A DNA stretch of 64,000 bases from Prevotella sp. P3-122 (GCF_002251365.1 NZ_NPJH01000049.1:1-64000); one strand, 5' to 3'; positions 53,454-63,113 are shown, counted from the stretch's first letter. The notes: generated by a model from the sequence alone, not told the origin. Program-made: numbers and translations.

Positions 53454-55499
53454 ATGGACAACAACAACAGAAATATGGATGATGGCAACCAGCCGAAGAT
53501 GCCCCGGTTCAACATGAACTGGATCTATGGCATCATCATTGTGGCGCTGGCCATACTCTTCGTGACAGGCGGAGGTAACTCGCTCGCAAGCGGAGCAGGC
53601 AACTCACAGGACGCTACATACACCAAGTTCAAGGAGTATGTGGAGAAGGGGTATGCCAAGAACGTCATAGTAAACAAGGACGAGGGCGAGCTGAGAATGT
53701 ATGTGCAGCCAAAGCACATACGCACGGTGTTCAACAAGAGTGCCAAGCAGATGGGAGCCAACGCGTATGTCAGCGTGGTATATGGCTCTACAGATGACCT
53801 CGACAGGTATCTTGCCGACGCGCAGAAGCGTGGAAAGATTGTTGACTACAGCTATGAGAGGAAAGAGGGCAACGAATTCCTGAACTTGCTCATCAACCTC
53901 TCGCCAATACTGATATTCTTCCTCTTCATCTGGTTCATGGGCAGACGCATGGGCGGCGGAGGCGGCGGAGGAATGTTCAGCGTGGGCAAGAGCAAGGCCA
54001 AGCTGTACGAGAAAGCCAACGACCTGGGCATAACGTTCAAGGATGTAGCCGGACAGGAGGGCGCAAAGCAGGAGGTGCAGGAGATTGTGGACTTCCTGAA
54101 GAACCCACGCAAGTATACCGAGCTGGGAGGAAAGATACCTAAGGGCGCCCTGCTTGTAGGCCCTCCGGGAACAGGTAAGACCCTGCTGGCAAAGGCCGTG
54201 GCAGGAGAGGCCGGAGTGCCGTTCTTCTCCATGAGCGGCAGTGACTTCGTAGAGATGTTCGTGGGTGTGGGAGCAAGCCGTGTGCGTGACGTGTTCCATC
54301 AGGCTAAGGAGAAGTCGCCATGTATAATATTCATCGACGAGATTGATGCCGTAGGACGAGCCAGAAGCAAGAACCCCGCAATGGGAGGCAACGACGAGAG
54401 GGAGAATACCCTGAACGCACTGCTCACCGAGATGGACGGCTTCGGTACCAACAGCGGAGTGATAGTACTCGCCGCCACCAACCGTGCCGACATGCTCGAC
54501 AAGGCTCTGCTACGTGCAGGACGCTTCGACAGGCAGATTAACGTAGACCTGCCCGACCTCGCCGAGCGCAAGGCTATATTCCAGGTTCACCTAAAGCCTG
54601 TGAAGAGGGATGATACTGTTGACGTGGACTTCCTGGCCCGACAGACACCGGGTTTCTCGGGAGCCGACATAGCCAACGTATGCAACGAGGCAGCACTCAT
54701 AGCCGCACGCCATGACAAGCAGACCGTGGGCAAGCAGGACTTCCTCGACGCTGTTGACAGAATTATCGGAGGACTGGAGAAGAAAACCAAGGTGATGACG
54801 GCGGCAGAGAAACGCTCCATAGCCCTGCATGAGGCCGGACATGCCACCATCAGCTGGTTCTGCGAGCATGCCAACCCGCTGATAAAGGTCAGCATCGTGC
54901 CACGTGGACAGGCGCTTGGAGCAGCATGGTACCTGCCAGAGGAAAGACAGATAACAACCAAGGAGCAGATGCTCGACGAGATGTGTGCCCTGCTCGGAGG
55001 ACGCGCGGCAGAGGAGCTGTTCACGGGACATATCTCCACGGGTGCCATGAACGACCTGGAGCGTGCCACCAAGAGCGCATACGGCATGATAGCATACGCC
55101 GGCATGAGCGACAGGCTGCCCAACATCTGTTTCTACAACAACCAGGAATACCAGTTCCAGAAACCATACTCGGAGACCACGGCGAAGATTATCGACGATG
55201 AGGCTCTGAAGATGATAAACGAGCAGTATGTGCGTGCCAAGGCGTTGCTGACCGAGCACAAGGAGGGACACAACCAGCTGGCCGAATTGCTCATAAGCCG
55301 TGAGGTTATCTATGCCGAGGATGTGGAGAAGATATTCGGCAAACGGCCATGGGTGAGCCGCTCGCAGGAAATCATTCAGGAGAATGAGAACCTTGACGGA
55401 CCACGGCTTGAGGACATGCCCGACGAGGTGAAGCAGGCACAGGCTGAGCACGAGAGGGCAATGGCAGAGAAAAATAGCGAGAACAACCAAAAAGAATAG
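53454..55499 (+). CDS. ftsH: ATP-dependent zinc metalloprotease FtsH
   Basis: 681 aa membrane AAA+ protease. Two N-terminal transmembrane helices (about 22-39 and 144-162) enclose a periplasmic domain, followed by a Gly-rich linker. Walker A GPPGTGKT at 236-243, Walker [12 protein letters not shown], second region of homology [20 protein letters not shown], and the zinc site HEAGH at 459-463. The C-terminal tail is acidic and Glu-rich. cdsA follows 4 bp after the stop. Confidence 0.97.
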   Translation: MDNNNRNMDDGNQPKMPRFNMNWIYGIIIVALAILFVTGGGNSLASGAGNSQDATYTKFKEYVEKGYAKNVIVNKDEGELRMYVQPKHIRTVFNKSAKQMGANAYVSVVYGSTDDLDRYLADAQKRGKIVDYSYERKEGNEFLNLLINLSPILIFFLFIWFMGRRMGGGGGGGMFSVGKSKAKLYEKANDLGITFKDVAGQEGAKQEVQEIVDFLKNPRKYTELGGKIPKGALLVGPPGTGKTLLAKAVAGEAGVPFFSMSGSDFVEMFVGVGASRVRDVFHQAKEKSPCIIFIDEIDAVGRARSKNPAMGGNDERENTLNALLTEMDGFGTNSGVIVLAATNRADMLDKALLRAGRFDRQINVDLPDLAERKAIFQVHLKPVKRDDTVDVDFLARQTPGFSGADIANVCNEAALIAARHDKQTVGKQDFLDAVDRIIGGLEKKTKVMTAAEKRSIALHEAGHATISWFCEHANPLIKVSIVPRGQALGAAWYLPEERQITTKEQMLDEMCALLGGRAAEELFTGHISTGAMNDLERATKSAYGMIAYAGMSDRLPNICFYNNQEYQFQKPYSETTAKIIDDEALKMINEQYVRAKALLTEHKEGHNQLAELLISREVIYAEDVEKIFGKRPWVSRSQEIIQENENLDGPRLEDMPDEVKQAQAEHERAMAEKNSENNQKE

Positions 55500-55503
55500 T
55501 ATC

Positions 55504-56376
55504 ATGACAGACAAACAGAAAAACTTCGTCGTCCGCACCATCACGGGCACGCTGTTCGTGGCCATTATGGTGGCAGGCTTCCTCAATCCCAGGGCAATGG
55601 TATTCCTCTTTGCCCTCATCACAGGACTGAGCGTGTGGGAATACACGGGACTTGTCAACGGCATCGATGACGTAAGGGTGAACCGCTTCATCTCCACCGT
55701 GGCAGGCGTTTACCTGTTTCTGGCCGTGGCGGCATGGCGAATGGGCTTGGTGGCAAACTTCATCATCGTCGTGCCATATTTGCTCACCATTGTGTACCTC
55801 TTTGTCAGCGGGCTGTTCACGTGCAGCAAGAACCCCGTTGCCGACTGGGCATACACCATGCTCGGGCAGATGTATGTCGCACTGCCTCTGTCTATGATTA
55901 ACATCCTCGCCTTTGAGGTGGATGGCCAGTGGGGCGTAAACTTCGATCCACTGCTGCCACTAAGCATCTTCATATTCTTGTGGACCAACGACTCGGGGGC
56001 CTACTGCTGCGGCTCGCTGCTTGGGAGGCATAAGCTCTTCCCAAGGGTAAGTCCGGGCAAGAGTTGGGAAGGATCCATAGGCGGATGCGTGCTGGTGCTG
56101 GCTGTGGCGGCTCTTATCGGCTGGTGGGCCAACAACGGCGACATGAAACACCAGCTGGGCATGGCGGCATGGATGGGACTCGGACTCGTAGTAGTGGTCT
56201 TCGGCACGCTGGGCGACCTTGTGGAGAGCCTCTTCAAGCGTACTCTCGGCATCAAGGACAGCGGCAACCTGCTGCCCGGACACGGCGGCATGCTCGACCG
56301 CTTCGACTCAGCACTCATGGCCATACCGGCTGCCGTGATATATCTGTATACCCTCACACTGTATACTCAGATGTAG
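55504..56376 (+). CDS. cdsA: Phosphatidate cytidylyltransferase
   Basis: 290 aa polytopic membrane enzyme making CDP-diacylglycerol for phospholipid synthesis. About seven hydrophobic helices. The C-terminal signature LFKRTLGIKDSGNLLPGHGGMLDRFDS (about 243-269) is the CdsA motif, and PRVSPGKSWEGSIGG is the second conserved cytosolic block. Starts 4 bp after ftsH, so probably translated from the same transcript. Confidence 0.95.
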   Translation: MTDKQKNFVVRTITGTLFVAIMVAGFLNPRAMVFLFALITGLSVWEYTGLVNGIDDVRVNRFISTVAGVYLFLAVAAWRMGLVANFIIVVPYLLTIVYLFVSGLFTCSKNPVADWAYTMLGQMYVALPLSMINILAFEVDGQWGVNFDPLLPLSIFIFLWTNDSGAYCCGSLLGRHKLFPRVSPGKSWEGSIGGCVLVLAVAALIGWWANNGDMKHQLGMAAWMGLGLVVVVFGTLGDLVESLFKRTLGIKDSGNLLPGHGGMLDRFDSALMAIPAAVIYLYTLTLYTQM

Positions 56377-56420
56377 GCGGCGAGGCATCATCACAAAAGT
56401 GGAGATAATGCTCGTATCGG

Positions 56421-57203
56421 ATGTTTGAGAAAGAAATAGCAAAATACGAGTCCTTGGCAAGGGACTACATCAACAATGTGGCCTTGCCGATGGGCGAGAC
56501 GGAGTTCAGTAATTACTCTGCCGTACTGTTTTCTTGTCACAGCTGCGGTATAGAGGGGTCTACTTTCTCTGTTGATGATACTCGTGCGCTGTTTGAGCAG
56601 CAACTGGGATATCAGCCCACAGGAAAGTCGTTGCTTGAATGTCAGGAAATGGCAGACCACTTTGCCGCATACCGTTATATGCATGCCAATCTTGACCATC
56701 CTTTTGACGAGGAACTGCTCAGGGAAATCAATCGCCTTGTCACTCTCCATACACTCACATATAAGGTTCCAGATGCCATACCGGGCGAGTATACAACGGT
56801 TGACATGGCGGCTGGCGACACGGTGTTTGGCAATCATCAGCAGCTTGTCGCTCAGGTGCCAGGGCTTATGGAGGCTACTGCTAAAGCCATGAAAAGCGCG
56901 TCGGTTCACCCGATGATTGTCTCAGCTCGCTTTCATGGCTATTTCGAATACTTGCATCCCTTCCGTGATGGAAATGGACGTACAGGCCGGTTGCTGTCGA
57001 ACTTCATACTTCTGAGCAATGGCCTGCCAGAGCTTATCATAAGGAAGGAGTGGCGGGAGGAATATGTTGCCGCCCTAAGAGCCAAGCGTACCGAAGGTGC
57101 TGATGAGCATCTAATAGCTTTCTTCTTCAGGTCTGCTATAGACCAAATGGAAGAAGCTTTAGAGCAGAAAAGAAAGGCAAGCAGGCCGATACTCTTTTTC
57201 TGA
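56421..57203 (+). CDS. Fic-domain AMPylase-like protein
   Basis: 260 aa. The Fic active site HPFRDGNGRTGR is complete at 179-190, with catalytic H179. An N-terminal inhibitory motif S-x-x-x-E-G (S41...E45-G46 in SCGIEG) marks a class II, self-inhibited Fic enzyme; these transfer AMP (or other nucleotides) to protein hydroxyls. The fold helices around FDEELLREINRLV also fit. Starts 44 bp after cdsA, yet next to the accessory DNA-modification region, so its context is ambiguous. Target unknown. Confidence 0.9.
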   Translation: MFEKEIAKYESLARDYINNVALPMGETEFSNYSAVLFSCHSCGIEGSTFSVDDTRALFEQQLGYQPTGKSLLECQEMADHFAAYRYMHANLDHPFDEELLREINRLVTLHTLTYKVPDAIPGEYTTVDMAAGDTVFGNHQQLVAQVPGLMEATAKAMKSASVHPMIVSARFHGYFEYLHPFRDGNGRTGRLLSNFILLSNGLPELIIRKEWREEYVAALRAKRTEGADEHLIAFFFRSAIDQMEEALEQKRKASRPILFF

Positions 57204-57289
57204 AACCTTTTTCTTGTTCACCTGCTATTCACTTGTCACTGTGTAGTTTCCTGATTTAGGTTTACTGCTTATTTGCAAAAATACAGTAC

Positions 57290-57578
57290 CCGGCATGCGC
57301 TGTAAGCACAGAAGCACACAGCCCAGGGTAGAGCGTAGCGACACCCTGGGTGTAGGGTGATATATACCATGCGCGCTGTAAGTGCAAAAGGGTTATCCGC
57401 CCTGCTGTTATCTACGCTTTTGCGCTTACAGCGCGACTATCACCTACATGAAATAACCCAGGGTGCCGCTACGCTTTACCCTGGGCTGTGTGCTTTTGCG
57501 CTTTCAGCGCGACAATTACCGACATGAACTTCAGAATTAGGATATTCAATTTTTGCACATCAAACTGTACACCCTATC
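57290..57578. repeat. Dispersed palindromic repeat R1, copy B
   Basis: Same block order as 11351-11657: AGCCCAGGGTAGAGCGTAGC hairpin, GCGCGCTGTAAG...CTTACAGCGCG palindrome, ACCCAGGGT...ACCCTGGGCT hairpin, GACAATTACCGACATGAACT and TACACCCTATC end. It lies between fic and the restriction-modification operon and accounts for most of the 394-bp gene-free gap. Confidence 0.8.
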
Positions 57579-57597
57579 AAATTGGATACCCGGTAAG

Positions 57598-58479
57598 TTA
57601 AGTAAACGGCAGCATGCGGTCTGCTACAGCCTCGTTGGCGAAGAGTCCTGGTTGCTCGCACTGGTCAAGAGTTCTCAAGTCTGCAATGTGGCGCTTCAAA
57701 TTGACACGTTCGTTGGCATCATCCAGCATCATGCGTCGTGCGACAGACATTCTGCAATACTCTTCTTCATTCTCTATTCCTGCAAATCTCCGTCCACAAA
57801 GGTTTGCTGCAATGCCTGTTGTTGAACTGCCGCTAAAGGGGTCGAGTACCCAGTCGCCCTCGTTGGTAGAAGCAAGAATAATCCGTGTTAGCAGCGACAG
57901 AGGCTTTTGAGTAGGATGTTTCCCACATGCTTTTTCCCACCGGCCAATAGCAGGAAGTCGCCAGACGTCTGTCATTTGCTTGTCATCATTCAACCGCTTC
58001 ATAAGATCGTAGTTGAACTTGTGAGGCACTTTCTCACATTTCCTTGCCCAAATAATGAACTCAGTGGAGTAGGTGAAGAAGCGGCATGAAATGTTTGCAG
58101 GTGGATTTGTTTTCTGCCATGTAACGACATTCAGTATTCTGTAGTCCAGTTCTGTAAGACAGTTGGCAACAGAGAATATATTGTGGTAAGTGCCGGAAAT
58201 CCATATTGTGCCATTGTCTTTGAGTTTGTCCCTGCACAGACGTAGCCATTCCATATTGAATGACATCATTTCCTCGTGACTCTTGCCTTTGTCCCATTCT
58301 CCCTTATCCACGCACACTACTTTGCCACTCTGCAACGAAATACCTCCATTTGAAAGAAAATATGGAGGGTCAGCAAATATCATGTCGAACTTGAACTTAA
58401 ATTCATTGAGCAATTCAAGAGAGTCTCCGTTGGCGATAAGGAAGTCCTTGTTCGGAGATGTATAATAAGAACTAATCAT
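57598..58479 (-). CDS. DpnA-like adenine-N6 DNA methyltransferase (beta class)
   Basis: 293 aa. Motif order is DPPY first (MIFADPPYFLSNGGIS, about 33-48), then the SAM-binding DPFSGSSTTGIAA (about 217-229), the beta-class arrangement. KGEWDK, WQKTNPPANISCRFFTYSTEFIIWARK and GKHPTQKP strongly resemble DpnA (M.DpnIIB) of the pneumococcal DpnII system, which methylates GATC also on single strands. SAM motif has Ser in place of the usual third Gly (GSS). Start overlaps the upstream nuclease stop by 8 bp. Last gene of a four-gene operon. Confidence 0.88.
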   Translation of the reverse strand: MISSYYTSPNKDFLIANGDSLELLNEFKFKFDMIFADPPYFLSNGGISLQSGKVVCVDKGEWDKGKSHEEMMSFNMEWLRLCRDKLKDNGTIWISGTYHNIFSVANCLTELDYRILNVVTWQKTNPPANISCRFFTYSTEFIIWARKCEKVPHKFNYDLMKRLNDDKQMTDVWRLPAIGRWEKACGKHPTQKPLSLLTRIILASTNEGDWVLDPFSGSSTTGIAANLCGRRFAGIENEEEYCRMSVARRMMLDDANERVNLKRHIADLRTLDQCEQPGLFANEAVADRMLPFT

Positions 58480-59179
58480 TTTTTATAGAAGACAAATCAA
58501 GTTTGGGGATAATTTGAGTGTTTGTAAAATTCTTTTTGTAATAAAATGCTCGCCTTCGGGCACGAATAGTTCCCCCTTTGCCATCTGGGGCATCTGTTTT
58601 ATCTTTATTATTAGCACCTTTTGTTTTAGGTTCTAAATACATACCCATACTACAAGATAGTTTATCGGCATCTCCACGAATAATATATTCTTGTATTTCT
58701 TCCCAATCAGACTTAAAAATCGCATTCTGTATATTATTGGGATGCCCAAGGAAATAATCAACGATGACATAATCATCTTGTTTTTTTGCCTTACCATTTT
58801 CTTTTGCAAGATACACAACCCAAAAAGTTAAGTTTATCTTACTTCTCAGTTTGGCAGTTTCCCATGTTTCCTTGGCAACTTCGCAATAATTTATCATCTG
58901 AATTGCCGTTGGTTCCTTAGCCTTTACTTCACCATTCTTATTTATTTGTAATGGAAGAATTTTGACTTCACAACCAATTTGTGGAATATCAGCCTCGTCT
59001 CGATTGTTATTTTTAATTCCAAGTAGATTTTCAATAATAAGACCAGAAGCACCTTTCTTCATTTTGCATTTATCATTAATGAATAACTGGTCTTTGATTT
59101 GTGAAATCGTTTTACCCTTGGCATTTTTGATTATTTCAAATAATGGGGTTAATGTTTCAATTACTTTACTGCTTATCAT
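58472..59179 (-). CDS. MutH/Sau3AI-family endonuclease
   Basis: 235 aa. The segment KKGASGLIIENLL followed by EADIPQIGCEVKILPLQ matches the MutH/Sau3AI core; the catalytic triad D64, E71, K73 has exactly the D-x6-E-x-K spacing of E. coli MutH (D70, E77, K79). Length is that of MutH (about 230 aa), not of two-domain Sau3AI (about 490). Known relatives recognise GATC. AT-rich and A-rich codons unlike the core genes. ATG overlaps the DpnII-like stop by 4 bp (ATGA), implying coupling. Confidence 0.82.
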   Translation of the reverse strand: MISSKVIETLTPLFEIIKNAKGKTISQIKDQLFINDKCKMKKGASGLIIENLLGIKNNNRDEADIPQIGCEVKILPLQINKNGEVKAKEPTAIQMINYCEVAKETWETAKLRSKINLTFWVVYLAKENGKAKKQDDYVIVDYFLGHPNNIQNAIFKSDWEEIQEYIIRGDADKLSCSMGMYLEPKTKGANNKDKTDAPDGKGGTIRARRRAFYYKKNFTNTQIIPKLDLSSIKND

Positions 59180-60000
59180 AATATTATCTTATTCAAAAAA
59201 TCAGTAATGTTTGTCAAATTATAAATACTCGGGATAATATTATATGCTTCTTGCAACTTATTCTTTGCGCTTTTCCATCCGATACCGTCAGTAATCCAAA
59301 CAAACTCAAATCCAGGGACGGAATTTATCTTTGGCGCTATTTCTGAATAGGAACGAGCAACCTCATTAAGTTTTGAGCCGCCACCACTATAAAAGTTAAC
59401 TTCAATAAGATACGTTTTACCAGAAGACTCAATTACGAAATCAAAACGCTTCTCATCATCACCAAGTACTCCTGATATTTCAGGCCATTCACTCGAATAT
59501 ACTTCTTGACGATATTTAATACCACTCTTATCAAAGATGCGTGCCACCATACCTTCCATCACATGTCCGCTACGGTTTTTGCGTGCGTTAGAGTCAAGGC
59601 CTGTTTCTATTCCAAACACATAATCAACAAGGTCTTTTATCTTTTGTTGCTGGAATACTTCTGTTAGTCCCGTGTTATCAAGGTATTCCATAACCCCATC
59701 AACAGATGAGAATAGAGTATCAAGAACGATACATTCGCCAAGTGAATTTATCACCTTCTTCTTGCCTCCACTTCTCACTGCGATAAGTATGTCCATGACG
59801 TTAAAAGCAGTTTTGTCTCGATTCCATATCGTTTCAACAGCTTTTCTCATGTCTTGTGCACCCATCAAACTGTTAAGCATGCAAAGGCTTAATTTGATAT
59901 TCTCTACATTCTGTGAAATCTTTTCAAAATCGCAGAAGAAATCTAAAGATTGGTTTGTTTCTTGCAGTTGTGATAAAAACAATTCAAAATCCTTTTCCAT
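59176..60000 (-). CDS. DpnII-family type II restriction endonuclease (GATC)
   Basis: 274 aa. Matches the DpnII/MboI family: the N-terminal helical region with MLNSLMGAQDMRKAVETIWNRDKTAFNV, GLDSNARKNRSGHVMEGMVARIF, and the catalytic core RFDFVIESSGKTYLIEVNFYSGGGSKLNEVARSY (about 187-221). The family cleaves unmethylated GATC. Only 4 bp separates it from the Dam-type methylase upstream. AT-rich composition suggests transfer. Confidence 0.88.
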   Translation of the reverse strand: MEKDFELFLSQLQETNQSLDFFCDFEKISQNVENIKLSLCMLNSLMGAQDMRKAVETIWNRDKTAFNVMDILIAVRSGGKKKVINSLGECIVLDTLFSSVDGVMEYLDNTGLTEVFQQQKIKDLVDYVFGIETGLDSNARKNRSGHVMEGMVARIFDKSGIKYRQEVYSSEWPEISGVLGDDEKRFDFVIESSGKTYLIEVNFYSGGGSKLNEVARSYSEIAPKINSVPGFEFVWITDGIGWKSAKNKLQEAYNIIPSIYNLTNITDFLNKIIL

Positions 60001-60004
60001 AATA

Positions 60005-60970
60005 TTATTTCTCTGTTATGTCTTCTGCCACAAATTGAGGATTGGACATGTCGTTTTCGTATGAAAAGTTTTTCTTTGTTTCTTTATAGTTGTGAACTAA
60101 TATCTCAGTTAGTTTCCCTCTTTTAGCAGGATTAGAGTTTATGTATCGCGCAGCCCATACACGTTCTATACAATAGCCTGCATACAGGTCATCAAAGAAG
60201 TTGTCCTTTTCGTTCTTACCCTTGCAGTCAGAATTACTTAGCATAAACTTATGTCCTGCCCTGTGTACTTTGTCGCAATATTCTTTTAAGCGGATTTGGG
60301 CATCATCATTGAAATCTTCTTTAGTATAGTCGTTGAAACTGGAAGTGTCGCTTAAAGGACGATAAGGGGGGTCGAAATAAAACAATGTATTGCCATGGGC
60401 ATAGTCTAATGTCTGCTCAAAATCAGAGTTTAATATTTCTACACGCTGAAGCAACTGGCTGTCCTTTCGTATAGTTTCCTCATCAAATATTTGGGGATTG
60501 ACATATTTGCCAAAAGGAACGTTGAAGAGTCCCTTTTTGTTTACCCTGTATAGTCCGTTGAAGCAGGTTCTGTTCAGAAAGAAAAACATTGTTGTGTTTT
60601 CTATTGGATCAAGCTTTTTCTCGTTGTATTTAGACCTGACTGCTAAGAAAAAGTTCTTTTTCCCTTCCTCTGTCTGCAATGTGTAATAAGTATCTTGGAT
60701 GTCTCTAAGATACAATATCAGTTCCTCTGGGTGGTCCCTAACTGTGATATAACACGTTATAAGGTCTGTATTTATATCATTGATGACAGCTTGGCGAATA
60801 TTTGGATAACGTTGAAGCATATAGAAGAGCATAGCTCCACCACCGACAAATGGCTCTATGTAAGTCACGTTGTCCCATTGCTCAAAATCATAGGGTAGAA
60901 GACCGTCAAGCTGACTTATCAGCTGTGTCTTTCCTCCAACCCATTTAATAAAAGGTTTGGCTTTTCTCAT
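60005..60970 (-). CDS. dam: Dam-type (D12 class) adenine-N6 DNA methyltransferase
   Basis: 321 aa alpha-class Dam/DpnM-type enzyme. N-terminal KPFIKWVGGKTQL, SAM-binding EPFVGGGAMLFYML (about 39-52), target domain FLNRTCFNGLYRVNKKGLFNVPFG and catalytic FYFDPPYRPLS (about 196-206). Expected to methylate adenine in GATC and protect host DNA from the two downstream nucleases. First gene of the operon; its upstream region contains three GATC sites (61096-61129). Confidence 0.92.
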   Translation of the reverse strand: MRKAKPFIKWVGGKTQLISQLDGLLPYDFEQWDNVTYIEPFVGGGAMLFYMLQRYPNIRQAVINDINTDLITCYITVRDHPEELILYLRDIQDTYYTLQTEEGKKNFFLAVRSKYNEKKLDPIENTTMFFFLNRTCFNGLYRVNKKGLFNVPFGKYVNPQIFDEETIRKDSQLLQRVEILNSDFEQTLDYAHGNTLFYFDPPYRPLSDTSSFNDYTKEDFNDDAQIRLKEYCDKVHRAGHKFMLSNSDCKGKNEKDNFFDDLYAGYCIERVWAARYINSNPAKRGKLTEILVHNYKETKKNFSYENDMSNPQFVAEDITEK

Positions 60971-61095
60971 AATCGTTGTTGTATAGTCAGCTACCTTAGG
61001 CAGTTGTTCTGTTTACTTGTCATTTCGCTTTTGAAGGAGAATGTGTTGTTTTTAGTTTACAAAGTAACTAAATAATAACGAATTAAGATTAATTA

Positions 61096-61129
61096 GATCA
61101 TTATTTGTATTTCTTGATCAAAATAGATC
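61096..61129. promoter_or_regulatory. Cluster of three GATC sites in the divergent intergenic region
   Basis: GATC at 61096, 61116 and 61126, in a very AT-rich 233-bp region between the Dam-type gene and the C5 methyltransferase. They could make transcription of the operon respond to GATC methylation. Confidence 0.4.
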
Positions 61130-61203
61130 AAAGGTAAATTAAGACTAATTAATTCATTTGAAAACATAATAATTTAACAATAATTTTACATACGCAAATA
61201 ATT

Positions 61204-62949
61204 ATGCGTGAAGTTATGTTAAATAGACAGGTGTTGCAGCATATCAAGGTAGTAGAACTCTTTGCCGGAGTCGGTGGTTTCCGTATAGGTCTTGAGGGTG
61301 CATCGGATGCTTTCGAGACGGTATGGAACAACCAGTGGGAGCCTTCAACTGTACATCAGGATGCCTCTTTGGTGTATAGGGCAAGGTTTGGTTCTAAGGG
61401 ACATTCAAACAAGGACATCAATCTTGTGCCCACATCAGATATTCCAGACCACGACCTGCTTGTAGGAGGTTTCCCTTGTCAGGACTATTCTGTTGCCTCA
61501 ACGCTCAGCAAGTCTGGTGGTATAGAGGGCAAGAAAGGTGTGCTGTGGTGGCAGATATATCGTATACTGAACGAGAAAGGAGAGTCGAGACCAAACTATG
61601 TATTCTTCGAGAATGTCGACCGGCTGTTGGGGTCGCCGGCAAAACAGAGAGGGCGTGACTTCGCTGTTATCCTGGCGTCGCTCTCAGACTTAGGGTATAC
61701 CGTGGAATGGAGAGTAATAAATGCTGCTGACTATGGTATGCCGCAACGGCGCAGACGAACTTACATTGTTGGGTACCGCAAGGACTCATACGTATATAGT
61801 AAGGTGGAAAGCTTGGACAAGTGGGTGCTTTATGACGGAGTGATGGCAAAAGCGTTCCCTTTTGTGGGCAAGCCGCAATCAGAGTCCGAATTTGATATAG
61901 AGGGCAACATTGCCATGGTTTCAGAAAGCTTCAATAAAGGACACAAGGACAGCCCGTTTGGTGAGGCCGGTGTCATGTGCAACCGACACGTCTTTTCCAT
62001 AGATACTATCGCTGACTATGACGGGACAAGGCAGACGTTGGGTGACAATCTGGTAGAGGAGAGTATGATACCTGATGATTTCTTTATAGCGGATGAGGAT
62101 ATAGAGAAATGGCAATATGAGAAAGGAGCAAAGAAAATAGAGCGTACCACTAAGGAGGGATTCAAATACATGTTCTCTGAGGGTGGAATGGCTTTTCCTG
62201 ATTATATCGACCGTCCTTCAAGAACAATCATCACTGGAGAAGGTGGACCTGCGGCATCAAGGTTCAAGCATGTGGTAAAGACCCCCTCAGGGCGTTATCG
62301 TAGGCTAATCCCCATAGAACTGGAGCGGCTTAACATGTTTCCCGACAACCATACCCTGCATCCTGATGTTAGCGACGGCAGACGGGCTTTCCTAATGGGG
62401 AATGCTCTTGTGTGTGGCGTTATCGAACGTATTGGACGGAGCTTGTATCGCTTTGTCTACGACCATGAGCCAGTATCAACACGCCCAATCTACACAAAGC
62501 GGGACGCCCAGCCCAGCCTTAACTTCGATTTGTTTGCAGGTCTCCAACCCGAGCTAAAGATGAACGCACCCAAGAAGAGGTTTAAGCTCGAACTGGCAAA
62601 GAACCTATTGATAGGATTTGTAAAAGCGGACAATACCGACTACTTCTTGGATGGTGGCAGTAGAAAGACCTATTATACAGGTAAGGCAAAGTCGTTCCCG
62701 TCAACGGTTGCCCTCAACAAGCTCTACTATTTCATGCCTTACATCAAGGGAAAAGGCGTGCGCGACCTTTATCTGATACGTATAGCCCGTATTGGCTCTA
62801 AGGCGGAGATACATCCTTCAAGCAACGACCATGAGCCACGGCTTGTGTTCGACCTTGAATACCTCACCCGACTACCAGACTATGTGCCTGTCCGGCTCAA
62901 TATGTTCAACACCTATAGGGACACCGTGCTTGGAAGCATATTTGAATAG
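61204..62949 (+). CDS. C5-cytosine DNA methyltransferase
   Basis: 581 aa. Motif I VVELFAGVGGFRIG (about 17-30), motif IV GGFPCQDYSVA with catalytic Cys (about 94-104), motif VI FENVDRLL, motif VIII QRRRRTYIVG, and the late motifs IX/X around YRRLIPIELERLNMFPDNH and AFLMGNALVCGVIERIG. A C-terminal extension of about 150 aa beyond motif X is longer than in minimal enzymes. No matching restriction gene adjoins it. ATG 61204 or 61216 could be the start. Divergent from the Dam operon. Confidence 0.9.
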   Translation: MREVMLNRQVLQHIKVVELFAGVGGFRIGLEGASDAFETVWNNQWEPSTVHQDASLVYRARFGSKGHSNKDINLVPTSDIPDHDLLVGGFPCQDYSVASTLSKSGGIEGKKGVLWWQIYRILNEKGESRPNYVFFENVDRLLGSPAKQRGRDFAVILASLSDLGYTVEWRVINAADYGMPQRRRRTYIVGYRKDSYVYSKVESLDKWVLYDGVMAKAFPFVGKPQSESEFDIEGNIAMVSESFNKGHKDSPFGEAGVMCNRHVFSIDTIADYDGTRQTLGDNLVEESMIPDDFFIADEDIEKWQYEKGAKKIERTTKEGFKYMFSEGGMAFPDYIDRPSRTIITGEGGPAASRFKHVVKTPSGRYRRLIPIELERLNMFPDNHTLHPDVSDGRRAFLMGNALVCGVIERIGRSLYRFVYDHEPVSTRPIYTKRDAQPSLNFDLFAGLQPELKMNAPKKRFKLELAKNLLIGFVKADNTDYFLDGGSRKTYYTGKAKSFPSTVALNKLYYFMPYIKGKGVRDLYLIRIARIGSKAEIHPSSNDHEPRLVFDLEYLTRLPDYVPVRLNMFNTYRDTVLGSIFE

Positions 62950-62965
62950 GTAATAGCAAAAAAAA

Positions 62966-63015
62966 CACTTACCGCCAAGTATTTTGTGATTTTAGTCGGC
63001 GGTAAGTGGCTTTTT
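62966..63015 (+). terminator. Terminator after the C5 methyltransferase
   Basis: CACTTACCGCC pairs perfectly with GGCGGTAAGTG, 21-nt loop, followed by GCTTTTTG. Confidence 0.7.
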
Positions 63016-63113
63016 GCGTTTTTTATCTCGAGTCGGCCATTAGTTTTATGCGAAATGATAGATGGCTGCATCCTGCAGGTGGCAACGAGCCGCTGTGAGC
63101 ACACAAACGAATA

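Noticed and set aside
53604..54299. 231-aa leftward ORF over the ftsH N-terminal part
   Set aside because: Shadow frame with His/Leu-rich composition and no promoter.
54591..55697. 368-aa leftward ORF over ftsH/cdsA
   Set aside because: Antisense shadow spanning two well-defined core genes.
57300..57500. CRISPR-like array because of repeated short palindromes
   Set aside because: Repeats are not evenly spaced with unique spacers; the whole block recurs intact at 11.4 kb, so it is a dispersed repeat.
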